A program made the translations under genes and the position numbers. Positions 8,265 to 17,202 of a DNA stretch of 64,000 nt are shown piece after piece. A model generated the notes under the pieces. It made no database searches. It worked only from the letters and a program-made list of their open reading frames with translations, and was not told the origin of the DNA. Each line of letters begins with the position of its first letter. Position 1 is the stretch's first letter. The stretch covers positions 186,001 through 250,000 of the forward strand of contig JAFGLJ010000027.1 in assembly GCA_016928075.1 (NCBI GenBank). Reading direction: 5' to 3'. The DNA comes from Bacteroidales bacterium. GTDB lineage: Bacteria; Bacteroidota; Bacteroidia; Bacteroidales; VadinHA17.

Positions 8265-9476
8265 TTATCTGATGCAGTATTTACTTATCATACCTGAGGC
8301 TTTCCTGTTTCCATATCTCAGGGCCATGCGGAAATCATGACATGCTTCCTCTGTTTTTCCCATGTTCATTAAGGCAATACCCTTGTTATAATAAGCATCA
8401 GCGTCTCTTGGCCACAGGTCAAGAGCCATTGAGTAATCATATACGGCAGCATCCCACGATTTAATTTGGAGGTAAATATCCGCACGGTCGGTGAAGCATT
8501 TAGCCTTACCGGAATTATTTTCAACATTTTTTGAAAAATAACGCAATGCTTTATTGTATTCGCCCTTTTCTGCTGCTATTATACCTGCCTGTCTGTTTGA
8601 TAATTCATCCTCAGGATATAACTTGAGATATTCCTCAGCTACCTCGAGAGCCCTGTCACGATCATTGGCCTTTCTCAGGTTCTCTGCTTTCATGAATATC
8701 AGTTCTGTCTGTTCCGGGAAGTATCTAAGTGCCCTGTCACATTCATTGGCAGCACTTATATTATTACCAGACTCAGCCAGTTGTTCTATATACAATTTCC
8801 AGGTATTGTATTCTGCATCATCATCCGCGACAGCTTTGGCGAGATATTCAAGAGCCTCTTTATTCTTATTGTTTGCAGATGAAATGATACCTTTAAGATA
8901 AAGTATCCGGGGCTGTTCCTGGTACAGGTTTTCTACTCCTGATAAAATATCTTCTGCTTGTTTTATTTTACCGGCATTTATGTAATATTCAATCTCAGCA
9001 ACAGCTTCGTCCATCTGATTATACCATTCATTCTTCCATAATTGCCTCCATCCGGGTGTGTCTTCAAGGGAAGACAAATACGGATCCAGCAAGATTTCTT
9101 TTCTGGGCAACCTGAAGTCTGACTTCAGATGATACTGCAGGTTGTCAATAGCTTTTTCAGTCTCATTACTGAGAGTATAGGACCTGGCTAATCCCAGATA
9201 ACCGGAACCCGGTTTCAGCTTATTAGCCATTGCATAATCATTCACAGCAGCATCAATATCCCCTTTCAGTAAATATGCTTCTGCCCTTCCACTAAAAAGA
9301 CGGTAATCATCACTTTTAGCAATTGCTTCAGTATACAGGGCCACAGCCTCAGAATACAATGCCCTTTCTTTAAAGGCTGCAGCTCTGGTAAGATATCCGT
9401 TAATATCATCCTGGGCTGAAGCAATGCTGCCCTGAAGAATAATCAATAATATTAATATGTTGTACCTGATTTTCAT
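8265..9476 (-). CDS. secreted tetratricopeptide repeat protein
   Basis: A 403-residue protein with an N-terminal signal peptide (cleavage expected after SIASA), followed by TPR units along most of its length; clear examples are ALYSEAVALYTEAIAKSDD, AVYDYSMALDLWPRDADAYY and ACHDFRMALRYGNRKA. TPRs are protein-interaction scaffolds; no enzymatic domain is visible. Its ATG follows immediately after the stop of the upstream CHU_C-domain gene, so the two are probably co-transcribed and may work together at the envelope. The specific function is unknown. Confidence 0.85.
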   Translation of the reverse strand: MKIRYNILILLIILQGSIASAQDDINGYLTRAAAFKERALYSEAVALYTEAIAKSDDYRLFSGRAEAYLLKGDIDAAVNDYAMANKLKPGSGYLGLARSYTLSNETEKAIDNLQYHLKSDFRLPRKEILLDPYLSSLEDTPGWRQLWKNEWYNQMDEAVAEIEYYINAGKIKQAEDILSGVENLYQEQPRILYLKGIISSANNKNKEALEYLAKAVADDDAEYNTWKLYIEQLAESGNNISAANECDRALRYFPEQTELIFMKAENLRKANDRDRALEVAEEYLKLYPEDELSNRQAGIIAAEKGEYNKALRYFSKNVENNSGKAKCFTDRADIYLQIKSWDAAVYDYSMALDLWPRDADAYYNKGIALMNMGKTEEACHDFRMALRYGNRKASGMISKYCIR

Positions 9477-12086
9477 CTACTTATATTCTACATTGACCGG
9501 TTCAGCTCCTTTTTCAGTAATAACGTGGATGAATCCTGAAAGACTGTATTCCTCAAGACCTGTAATCCTTCTTTCATAAACATCGCACTGATAAAAATAT
9601 ACCCCGGGGTTTACTATTGAGCCTTTGTATGTGCCGTTCCAGTTCAATCTTGGTTCTTCTGTCTGATATACCAGCATGCCACCCCTGCTGAATAGTCTGA
9701 AGTTCACTTTTTCCACCAGGCCTGTGGTCTTAGCTCTCAGAATATCATTTATACCATCATTATTGGGTGTGAATACATTCGGTATCTCATAATAGTTACA
9801 TGAATCAACACAAATAACAAGTGAAAGAGGGCTTTCATTCCCGGCAGCATCGAATGCCAGGATAGCATAGCAACCGGCAACAATTTCTCCCGGGTAATGA
9901 ATATAATCCAGTATGTTTCTGTCTTCAAAAACCATAAGCAGGGATAAGTCACCATCAAAATCATCTTTATAGAATAATCTGTACCCGACTATATCTTCAA
10001 AACAATCAGGGTCATCAACTGACCAGGTTATATGGTTATAGAGGCTGTCACAGTTTGATGACACATTAAGTGAGGGTGTACATGGCGGTTCATTATCAAT
10101 TGGAACCGTACAGGCCTCCTGTGACAGATTTACCATGTCCTGTGGTAAGCCGGGACTTTGGTACGAACCTGTTGACCGTATGTAATAACAATATTCCTGA
10201 CCGTTCACCAGTTCCGTATCAACATATTCCAAAAGGTTAGTATTTGCTATTGAATCAAAAGTGGATGTTGCATCATTCCATCTGAAGATATCATAGCGGT
10301 AATTAACCCATGGCACGTTCCGCCTTATTACAAACCTGACCTTCCTGTCACCCGGCGAAAGTTCAATAAACATCGAGGATGCAACCCCTGGTTCACCAAT
10401 CAGGAACCTGTCGCCCGGGCTGTCATTATACAGCTCAATCTTATAGATATACCCAAGTTCAAGTGTGTTTAACTGGTTATCAATGTAAGTGGTATCGTTC
10501 AGATCACTGGTTTGTATTGAATCAATGGGAACGAATCCATTCCCCGAGTGTCCTTCTGACCGGTATATGATATATTCATAGGGTCCTGCTGCAGGAATGG
10601 TATCCAGTTGATCAGGTTTGGTCCAGGCAACGAAGATTTCACCATCTGTTAAGCCTGTGTTTGTAACGCTTACATTGGTTATCAGAGGTACACCGGACAC
10701 AAGTGCCGAGCTTATTTCGTTGGAAGATTTACTCTCCGTGCCGTTAGGATATACAGCAACTATACGATAAGCATATTCAACTCCGGTTTCCAGACCCTCA
10801 CCTTCATTGGTGTCAATAAAATTAACAGTCGAAGCACCCTCCGCGAAACCAACTTTTACAAACTCATACTGGGGAGGTATACCGTTGGTACAACTATCAG
10901 GTTGAAAATCAGTTGCTCCTTCCCTCCTGTAAATATTAAATCCTGTTATGTAATCCGATCCATATAATTCCCATCCCAGACGCATATAATTACCCGCAGG
11001 GCTGGCATCTGTGAGGACAGGCGCAGGACCCAGCACCTTTATCCTGAAATTATCAAGGTCGACCAGTTCCAGGTCGTCGTTATTATCTTCAGCCTTTATA
11101 AGGACATCATATGGCTGATTCCTGACGCTTTCATGGCAAGGTATCCAGGTAAGGCGGGCCCTGGAAAATCCGGGCTCGGCACTAATGCTGTCGAAAACCG
11201 CCGGGCATTCCTCAAGAGTATATATGCCTGATGTTGATAGGATGGTAATTAGATCATTATCAGGATCAGTAGCGGTAAACTCATATTCCAGTGACTCACC
11301 TGCTTCAATACAGAAATCTCTCAATGGCCCGTTCACTGGCGGGTTATTATCTGTTTCGTATACCTCTATCTGCATGTCCCTGACAACTATCCCTATCTTA
11401 ATACCATTGCGCCATTCATTTATTTCCATCGCTACATTATAAAAACCCAACTGGGTGGGCGCATCCCATACAAGATCACCTGTAATACTGTCAACATAAA
11501 AAGCATTTGATGCTGGAGGATAGGTGTAATTCTCTATTGGCTTGCCATCTTCTTTGGTACAAATGGTAAGATTATAAGAGAGACTGTCTCCGTCAGGATC
11601 ATAAGCACCTGGGTTGTGAATGAACTTATACCCCAGTGCAGCTTTATCGTAAGGCGGATTAAGTAATACCGGTGTGCTGTTTAGTCCCATCCCGGGATTA
11701 ACCATAAGAATAGTTGAGATGGAAAAAACAACATTAACTGAATTCGGGATATTCACTATGCCGTAGTTCCTGTTTGGATCCTGTACCACGAGCTTATAAA
11801 TACCCGGTCCGGGGAAAGTATGCTTAATCTTATATATATTCTTCTGATAATAATTAGGTAATTGGCCTTTGAATATCCTTGATGCAGTAGATATTGTGCC
11901 ATCACCCCAGTCAACATCAAGAAAATCCCTGTCGGCCTGGCTGAGAACATATGTAAAAGTAGTGATTGTTATCTCATAAGTAAGGTCTGACAGTTGTTTG
12001 TATGTTATTTCTCCAGCCCTGTTATGTGTACTGTATGAGCTGATAACGAAAGTAAAAAAAAGTAATATGGTCAGTATATACTTCAT
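9477..12086 (-). CDS. large secreted protein with gliding-motility-type C-terminal (CHU_C) domain
   Basis: An 869-residue exported protein with signal peptide MKYILTILLFFTFVISSYS. It has PKD/cadherin-like and fibronectin-like segments, for example DNNPPVNGPLRDFCIEAGE and repeated YIYRSEG/FNIYRREG modules. The C-terminal domain (about 775-865) begins IPNVFTPNNDGINDILRAK and contains FNRGG/YQ-like elements (FSRGGMLVYQ, GVYFYQCDVYERR). That is the CHU_C / type B sorting domain recognised by the type IX secretion system, so surface display or release is expected. It lies between a DUF6702-like gene (10 bases) and a TPR gene (0 bases). Confidence 0.85.
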   Translation of the reverse strand: MKYILTILLFFTFVISSYSTHNRAGEITYKQLSDLTYEITITTFTYVLSQADRDFLDVDWGDGTISTASRIFKGQLPNYYQKNIYKIKHTFPGPGIYKLVVQDPNRNYGIVNIPNSVNVVFSISTILMVNPGMGLNSTPVLLNPPYDKAALGYKFIHNPGAYDPDGDSLSYNLTICTKEDGKPIENYTYPPASNAFYVDSITGDLVWDAPTQLGFYNVAMEINEWRNGIKIGIVVRDMQIEVYETDNNPPVNGPLRDFCIEAGESLEYEFTATDPDNDLITILSTSGIYTLEECPAVFDSISAEPGFSRARLTWIPCHESVRNQPYDVLIKAEDNNDDLELVDLDNFRIKVLGPAPVLTDASPAGNYMRLGWELYGSDYITGFNIYRREGATDFQPDSCTNGIPPQYEFVKVGFAEGASTVNFIDTNEGEGLETGVEYAYRIVAVYPNGTESKSSNEISSALVSGVPLITNVSVTNTGLTDGEIFVAWTKPDQLDTIPAAGPYEYIIYRSEGHSGNGFVPIDSIQTSDLNDTTYIDNQLNTLELGYIYKIELYNDSPGDRFLIGEPGVASSMFIELSPGDRKVRFVIRRNVPWVNYRYDIFRWNDATSTFDSIANTNLLEYVDTELVNGQEYCYYIRSTGSYQSPGLPQDMVNLSQEACTVPIDNEPPCTPSLNVSSNCDSLYNHITWSVDDPDCFEDIVGYRLFYKDDFDGDLSLLMVFEDRNILDYIHYPGEIVAGCYAILAFDAAGNESPLSLVICVDSCNYYEIPNVFTPNNDGINDILRAKTTGLVEKVNFRLFSRGGMLVYQTEEPRLNWNGTYKGSIVNPGVYFYQCDVYERRITGLEEYSLSGFIHVITEKGAEPVNVEYK

Positions 12087-12096
12087 GAATTTATCA

Positions 12097-12597
12097 TTAT
12101 GGTATTTCTTTTACCTTAACCAAGTTAAGCTTTTCTTTTAAATATTCGGGGGTGAAACGAAAAGCCAGTTCGTTTTCTTCATCCTTGTAAATAAAAAGAT
12201 TAACCTGGTCAAGATATATGGTGGTTAAAATTGTGTTAGTTATATCAATGGTATTGATTTCCCCGTCATAATCTACAAAGAGGCGCATTATTGTTTCAAT
12301 TTCAAGCTTTTCGGTTTCCAGCAATCTGGCAGGATACTGCTTGCCGTTTATTTTAATCTGAACTTTTTCATTTATGTAATCCTCATAAATATCATCAGGA
12401 CCTGCATAAACATGATCGGCAACGTGTTCTTCCGGTAACTGGTACAGGTTCAGCAAATCCAGCAACAGGTCATCGCTAAACATTCTTACTGTAACTCTGT
12501 ATCCGCTATCCTGTGGTATATATTCCATGCTTGACATTGATACATGCACAGGATGTAATAAAAATGTAAACAGATATATTGTTAAAAACTTAACCAT
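12097..12597 (-). CDS. DUF6702-like exported protein
   Basis: A 166-residue protein with an N-terminal hydrophobic signal (MVKFLTIYLFTFLLHPVHVS). The HPVHVSMSSMEYIPQDSGYRV start followed by VRMFSDDLLLDL resembles the DUF6702 family of small Bacteroidota envelope proteins, which have no known biochemical role. It is the first gene of a likely three-gene unit with the CHU_C-domain protein and the TPR protein, 10 bases upstream of the former. The family assignment is from memory of its pattern and is moderate. Confidence 0.7.
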   Translation of the reverse strand: MVKFLTIYLFTFLLHPVHVSMSSMEYIPQDSGYRVTVRMFSDDLLLDLLNLYQLPEEHVADHVYAGPDDIYEDYINEKVQIKINGKQYPARLLETEKLEIETIMRLFVDYDGEINTIDITNTILTTIYLDQVNLFIYKDEENELAFRFTPEYLKEKLNLVKVKEIP

Positions 12598-12661
12598 CTC
12601 CGAGCAGGAATAAATCCCAGATCAGACATCAAAAATCAGACCAATATCAGGTGTTAATAAA

Positions 12662-14083
12662 TTAACTTACTCTTTCTTTGAGATATTCAACAGACCCCAC
12701 TTCAATATAGGAAGATCCTGCCCCCCTGTTAAAATTACCTGCAAGCACAACAAGTATATCATTATCTTTCAGTTCATGGGCTTTGAGCAGGTTCTCAAGA
12801 GCTATCTTCAGAAACATATCCGATGATTTGTGCTTTTCCTGCAGACTGGGATAAACCCCGTATGAAAGTGCAAGCTCCCTCATTGTCCTGGCGGAATAGC
12901 ACTGTGCCATAATATAATTGATTCCCCTGAAAGCTGACATATTCCTTATGCTACGCCCGCGCACCGTATCTGCTATTATACATTTTGCCCCCACCCTTGA
13001 AGCCGTCCTGACAGCCACTTTAGCCAGGTATGCAGACACTTCCCCTGTCAGGGAACCGGCAGGCAGGTCAAGGAATTTCTCCTTGTTTTTCTCAACTTCC
13101 TTGGCTACCCTTGTCATTGCTTCCACTGATTCAACCGGATATTTACCATAGGCTGTTTCACCACTAAGCATAATGGCATCTGTCTGCCAGTAAATTGCAT
13201 TTGCTATATCACTTATTTCTGCACGCGTGGGTCTCGGATTCTCAATCATTGAATGAAGCATCTGGGTGGCAACTATAACGGGTTTTCTTTTCTTTATACA
13301 CTTATCAATGATCCGGCGCTGAATACCCGGTATTTTTTCATAAGGTATTTCGATTGCAAGATCACCTCTGGCCACCATAATGCCATAAGAATTTTCAAGT
13401 ATTTCGTTAAGATTATCAACTCCCTCCTGGTTCTCAATCTTTGCAATGATTTTTATCTGGCTGTTTTTTTCATCCAGCAGTTTCTGAACATCCTGCACAT
13501 CCTGTGCCGACCTCACAAAAGAATGAGCAATAAAATCTATGTTGTTCTCTATTGCGAAATCAATATATTTCTTATCCTTTTCGCTAATCGAAGGGAGGTT
13601 AAGTTTTACTTTGGGAACATTCACAGTTTTTCTTGAGCCCAGGGTCGCATCATTAAGCACTTTACAGTCAAGGGTATGACCATCTTTTGCTTTTACCAGT
13701 AATTCAAGTATGCCATCATCAATGAGTATGTGTGATCCGACTGGCACATCCCTTGCAAAATCAGGATATGTAACTGCTATAACTGATTGGTTGGTACGTG
13801 CTTCAGATTCACCAATAATTTTTACGTGTTCACCCTGGATGAAGCTTACAGTACCCTCGCACACGGTCGTTCTCACTTCAGGTCCTTTTGTATCGATAAG
13901 AAAAGCAATCTTATCTGACACTTTTCTTACATTTTCAAGGACCCTCATTGTTCCTTCAATATCCTGATGTGCCGTATTTATGCGAACCACATCCATGCCT
14001 GCCTTATGCAATTTCCTTATGAATTCCGGTTCAGCCCTTTTATCAGAAATGGTAGCAACAATCTTAGTCCTTTTCCAGTTCAT
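12662..14083 (-). CDS. pyk: pyruvate kinase
   Basis: The product converts PEP and ADP to pyruvate and ATP, the last step of glycolysis. The 473 residues carry the N-terminal KIVATISDKRAEPEFI and RINTAHQ segments in the form usual for Bacteroidota, IDTKGPEVRTT, KIENQEGVDNLNEI, MVARGDLAIE and MLSGETAYGKYPVESV (active-site and metal/K+ region). It follows aroQ by 3 bases, so the two are one transcription unit. The same window encodes pyruvate phosphate dikinase and PEP carboxykinase, so three enzymes of the PEP node are found within about 18 kb. Confidence 0.95.
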   Translation of the reverse strand: MNWKRTKIVATISDKRAEPEFIRKLHKAGMDVVRINTAHQDIEGTMRVLENVRKVSDKIAFLIDTKGPEVRTTVCEGTVSFIQGEHVKIIGESEARTNQSVIAVTYPDFARDVPVGSHILIDDGILELLVKAKDGHTLDCKVLNDATLGSRKTVNVPKVKLNLPSISEKDKKYIDFAIENNIDFIAHSFVRSAQDVQDVQKLLDEKNSQIKIIAKIENQEGVDNLNEILENSYGIMVARGDLAIEIPYEKIPGIQRRIIDKCIKKRKPVIVATQMLHSMIENPRPTRAEISDIANAIYWQTDAIMLSGETAYGKYPVESVEAMTRVAKEVEKNKEKFLDLPAGSLTGEVSAYLAKVAVRTASRVGAKCIIADTVRGRSIRNMSAFRGINYIMAQCYSARTMRELALSYGVYPSLQEKHKSSDMFLKIALENLLKAHELKDNDILVVLAGNFNRGAGSSYIEVGSVEYLKERVS

Positions 14084-14086
14084 GTT

Positions 14087-14515
14087 TTATCCTTTTAAAA
14101 TATGTAACAAAGCTTCTGCTGCCAGCCTGTAACCATCCAGGCCAAAGCCAAAAAGGCTTCCTTTGCAGTGGGGTGCAATAAGCGATTTGTGCCTGTACTC
14201 TTCCCTGCTCAGAATATTGCTTATGTGAACCTCAATGACGGGAACATGAATGGCTGCTATTGTATCAGCGATGGATACCGATGTATGAGTAAAGCCTCCC
14301 GCATTTAGTATTATACCCTGCGATTCCCTTGAAGCCTCCTGGAGGGCATCTATCAGTTCCCCCTCAATGTTTGACTGAAAGAACCTGAAATCGATTCCCT
14401 GATAAGTACTTTGCAAATCATGAAAGTAATCCTCGAATTTTTTATCTCCGTAGATGTTTATTTCCCTGTTGCCCAGTAGATTAAGATTCGGACCGTTAAT
14501 TATTGTAATGATCAT
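14087..14515 (-). CDS. aroQ: type II 3-dehydroquinate dehydratase
   Basis: The product dehydrates 3-dehydroquinate to 3-dehydroshikimate, a shikimate pathway step missing from the main operon. The 142 residues show INGPNLNLLGNRE (with the expected Tyr at INIYG), the QSNIEGELID segment, ILNAGGFTHTSVSI and VIEVHISNILSREEYRHKSL, all typical of the dodecameric type II enzyme. An upstream ATG would add 12 atypical residues, so MIITIING was used as the start. It is co-transcribed with pyk. Confidence 0.94.
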   Translation of the reverse strand: MIITIINGPNLNLLGNREINIYGDKKFEDYFHDLQSTYQGIDFRFFQSNIEGELIDALQEASRESQGIILNAGGFTHTSVSIADTIAAIHVPVIEVHISNILSREEYRHKSLIAPHCKGSLFGFGLDGYRLAAEALLHILKG

Positions 14516-14539
14516 GGCCAGTGCGTTGCTTGTAATTGA

Positions 14540-14547
14540 CAAAGATA
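14540..14547 (-). promoter_or_regulatory. -7 element upstream of aroQ-pyk
   Basis: Minus-strand TATCTTTG fits the Bacteroidota -7 box TAnnTTTG and lies 25 bases before the aroQ ATG. The -33 region at the right distance has only a weak match (TTAG), so this is a partial promoter call. Confidence 0.45.
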
Positions 14548-14593
14548 ACAAAATTGATATTTGATATCTAACGAAGAAGTATGAAACCGGAAT

Positions 14594-14624
14594 TTTGAAC
14601 TTATAATACTTAGTAATACTTTTG
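14594..14624 (+). promoter_or_regulatory. Bacteroidota-type promoter of xerD
   Basis: TTTG (14594-14597), a 19-base spacer and TACTTTTG (14617-14624) match the consensus TTTG-N19-21-TAnnTTTG. The expected start of transcription near 14631 excludes the in-frame TTG at 14622 as the xerD start and supports the ATG at 14643. Confidence 0.65.
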
Positions 14625-14642
14625 GATAAGCATAATTATCAC

Positions 14643-15575
14643 ATGAGGGAAAACTGGACCGATTGCATCAGGGAATTTAAGAATTACCTTACCATAGAAC
14701 GTTCACTGTCAGAAAACAGTATTGTTGCTTATATGCTCGATGTAAACAAGCTGCGTGAATACTGTGAAAACCAGTACCCCGCATTGATGCCCCAGGATGT
14801 GCAATTCAATCATCTGTCAGATTTTCTCAAATGGATTGATGTTGACAACCCCCGGACACAATCCAGAATTTTATCAGGCATAAGGAGTTTTTTCAGGTAC
14901 ATGACCATTGAAGGGAAAATAAGTGAAAACCCGGCCACTATGCTTGAATCACCACGGGCCGGCACCAGGCTCCCTGATGTTCTTTCAGTCGAGGAAATTG
15001 ACAGGATAGTTTCCGCTATTGATCTCAGTAAGCCTGAAGGCCAGAGAAACAAGGCTATTATTGAAACCTTATACGGATGCGGACTGAGAGTGACCGAGCT
15101 TATTAACCTGAGACTAACCGACATACACTTTAAAGATGAATATATTACAGTTACGGGCAAAGGCGATAAGCAGAGGCTTATTCCTCTGAACCAGAACACT
15201 ATTAAACAGATAGAATTTTACATGCAGGATCGTAACAGGTTAAAAACGATTGTTGATCGGAATATCCTTTTTCTTAACCGCCGCGGCAAAAAGCTCACCC
15301 GTATAATGATTTACACTATTATCCGTGAGTTATGCCAGATTGCCGGAATCAGGAAGAAAGTCAGCCCACATACCTTCCGTCATTCATTTGCCACCCACCT
15401 GGTGCAGGCAGGAGCCGATCTCAGGGCCGTACAGGAAATGCTGGGTCATGAATCTATCCTGACCACCGAGGTTTATACCCATATTGATCGTATCTACCTT
15501 AAGGAAACCATCGGGCTGTATCATCCGAGAGCAAAGGGCAGGGAGCGGGGAGCAGGGAGAAAATTAAGATTTTAG
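14643..15575 (+). CDS. xerD: tyrosine recombinase XerD (chromosome dimer resolution)
   Basis: A site-specific recombinase that, with a partner Xer protein, resolves chromosome dimers at dif. The N-terminal core-binding domain begins IREFKNYLTIERSLSENSIVAY. The catalytic domain has the R-H-R-H-Y set: Arg in GCGLRVTELINL, HTFRHSFATHLV (His, Arg), LGHESILTTEVYTHI (His and the nucleophile Tyr). The length of 310 includes an unusual tail after the normal ending YHPR: about 11 residues rich in Arg/Gly (AKGRERGAGRK) encoded by a purine-only repeat-like stretch. It stands alone and has its own promoter. Confidence 0.92.
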   Translation: MRENWTDCIREFKNYLTIERSLSENSIVAYMLDVNKLREYCENQYPALMPQDVQFNHLSDFLKWIDVDNPRTQSRILSGIRSFFRYMTIEGKISENPATMLESPRAGTRLPDVLSVEEIDRIVSAIDLSKPEGQRNKAIIETLYGCGLRVTELINLRLTDIHFKDEYITVTGKGDKQRLIPLNQNTIKQIEFYMQDRNRLKTIVDRNILFLNRRGKKLTRIMIYTIIRELCQIAGIRKKVSPHTFRHSFATHLVQAGADLRAVQEMLGHESILTTEVYTHIDRIYLKETIGLYHPRAKGRERGAGRKLRF

Positions 15576-15790
15576 AGATTATAATAACCTAAAAAATAGA
15601 CTACTTAACATTCCATCCTTCCATCATTTCATCATTCCATTATTGACTCACCCCGCTGGCGCGGTTCTCCAGAACCGTGCCGCAGGGATTCGTCGAACTC
15701 GTCACCCTCCTTTGCTTCGCAATCTCAGGTTCCTCGTTTCCAGTATTCCATCTAGCAATTTGAACAATTTTGCCTCATGATGACTTATAT
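15576..15790. repeat. mosaic intergenic repeat-like segment before the permease
   Basis: No gene is present. The segment holds short repeated words (ttccatccttccatcatttc, atcattcc), a GC-rich island unlike its surroundings and a small hairpin with arms CGGTTCT and AGAACCG (15662-15668, 15671-15677). Such low-complexity mosaics are frequent between genes in Bacteroidota. A similar one lies on the other side of the next gene. Confidence 0.45.
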
Positions 15791-15809
15791 GGATAAAGGA
15801 AGGCAGTAA

Positions 15810-17069
15810 ATGGAATACCTGAAGGAGTTTCTGAATGAGCTTTATTTCATAACCACGGAGATGGCTCCCTATCTTATGCTGGGATTCTTTTTTGCTGGTG
15901 TATTGTACCTGTTGTTTCCAAAGAAAAAAGTCAGGCAATATATGGGAAGAAACAGGAACGGTGCGGTTGTTAATGCCTCCATCCTGGGTATACCCCTGCC
16001 CCTGTGCAGCTGCGGTGTAATACCGACAGGGCTGTCGTTTTACAGGAACGGAGCTTCCAGGGGTTCAACGGTTTCCTTCCTTATTTCAACACCACAGACC
16101 GGCATAGATTCAATCCTGGTAACATATTCCATGCTGGGGTTGCCCTTTGCACTGATAAGGCCTTTTGTTGCACTGGTAACGGGAATATCGGGCGGACTGC
16201 TTACCAACAGGATCACAAGGAAAGAAAAAGAAGAGCAGGTCGTTGAGACAGGTAATAATAATTCACTTCCTTCCGGCTTTTTCCCCCGTATTAAGGCTAT
16301 GTTCCGATATGCCTTTGTCGAATTTCTCCAGGATATAATGGGCTGGCTTATCATCGGGCTGCTGATAGCAGCACTTATAGCCGTTTTTATCCCCGATGAT
16401 TTTTTTGCGGGCAGGGCAGGCAACGATATTCTGGAAATGGTGATAATTCTTATTGCTGCCATTCCCGTATATATATGTGCCACAGCTTCTGTTCCCATAG
16501 CTGCAGTATTGATGCTTAAAGGCCTCAGCCCGGGTGCTGCCCTCGTACTGCTTATGGCAGGTCCGGCAACAAATGCTGCAACCATTACCATGATAGCCAA
16601 AGTATTGGGAAGAAAAAGCCTGGTAAGTTATCTTGCTTCAATTATCTCAGGTGCGCTGATTTTCGGATTCCTGATAAACACATTCCTCCCTGAAAAATGG
16701 TTCGTACTGCCACAAAACATGATGTCACATGACCATCAGATGCTACCTGAATGGCTGAGCATGGGTTCAGCGATTATACTCGTATTACTCATAATTAATG
16801 GATATATGAAACGATTTTTTGGAAATAAAAAGGATAAGACAACAGATGAATCACAATCACCGATGCCGGGTGTTATAACTATGAATGTCAAAGGAATGAC
16901 ATGTAACCACTGCACTCAGAACGTTGAGAATGCAGCTTCATCCGTTGAAGGTGTTGAATCAGCCATTGCTGATCTGGCAAAAGGCAGGCTTTCGGTAAGA
17001 GGAAAAGATTACGACCTTGACAGGATCAAGTCAAATATCCGGGCGGTAGGCTATGAAGTGGAAGAGTAG
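15810..17069 (+). CDS. SO_0444/YraQ-type metal permease with C-terminal HMA domain
   Basis: A 419-residue inner-membrane permease of the DUF318/ArsP-like superfamily, in which SO_0444 relatives are proposed Cu/Zn efflux proteins. It has about eight hydrophobic segments and the signature GIPLPLCSCGVIP near residue 60, followed by STPQTGIDS and, in the second half, AGPATNAATITM. After about residue 345 a soluble heavy-metal-associated domain is attached, with the metal-binding GMTCNHC (Cys365, Cys368). The fused HMA supports a soft-metal substrate. The gene has no operon partner and sits between two repeat-like intergenic mosaics. Confidence 0.85.
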   Translation: MEYLKEFLNELYFITTEMAPYLMLGFFFAGVLYLLFPKKKVRQYMGRNRNGAVVNASILGIPLPLCSCGVIPTGLSFYRNGASRGSTVSFLISTPQTGIDSILVTYSMLGLPFALIRPFVALVTGISGGLLTNRITRKEKEEQVVETGNNNSLPSGFFPRIKAMFRYAFVEFLQDIMGWLIIGLLIAALIAVFIPDDFFAGRAGNDILEMVIILIAAIPVYICATASVPIAAVLMLKGLSPGAALVLLMAGPATNAATITMIAKVLGRKSLVSYLASIISGALIFGFLINTFLPEKWFVLPQNMMSHDHQMLPEWLSMGSAIILVLLIINGYMKRFFGNKKDKTTDESQSPMPGVITMNVKGMTCNHCTQNVENAASSVEGVESAIADLAKGRLSVRGKDYDLDRIKSNIRAVGYEVEE

Positions 17070-17202
17070 AGATGAGATATGAGATATGAGAGATGAGTTA
17101 TCATCACTCATAATTGCTCGCTCCCACCAGCCATAATCACCAGCAGCTCGCGAACTCGCAGCACTAGCTTGCTAGGCAAACTCCTGCTGCTCAGTTCATA
17201 AT
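17070..17202. repeat. mosaic intergenic repeat-like segment after the permease
   Basis: No gene is present. Short direct repeats are visible (tgagatatgagatatgag; ttcataattcataattc), plus agctcgcg/cgctc-rich words. It separates the permease from the convergently transcribed peptidase and resembles low-complexity Bacteroidota intergenic sequence. Confidence 0.45.

Noticed and set aside
17075-17100. Short tandem repeats (gagatatgagatatgag) as a CRISPR or minisatellite
   Set aside because: The units are only 7-8 bases, two or three copies, with no spacers.
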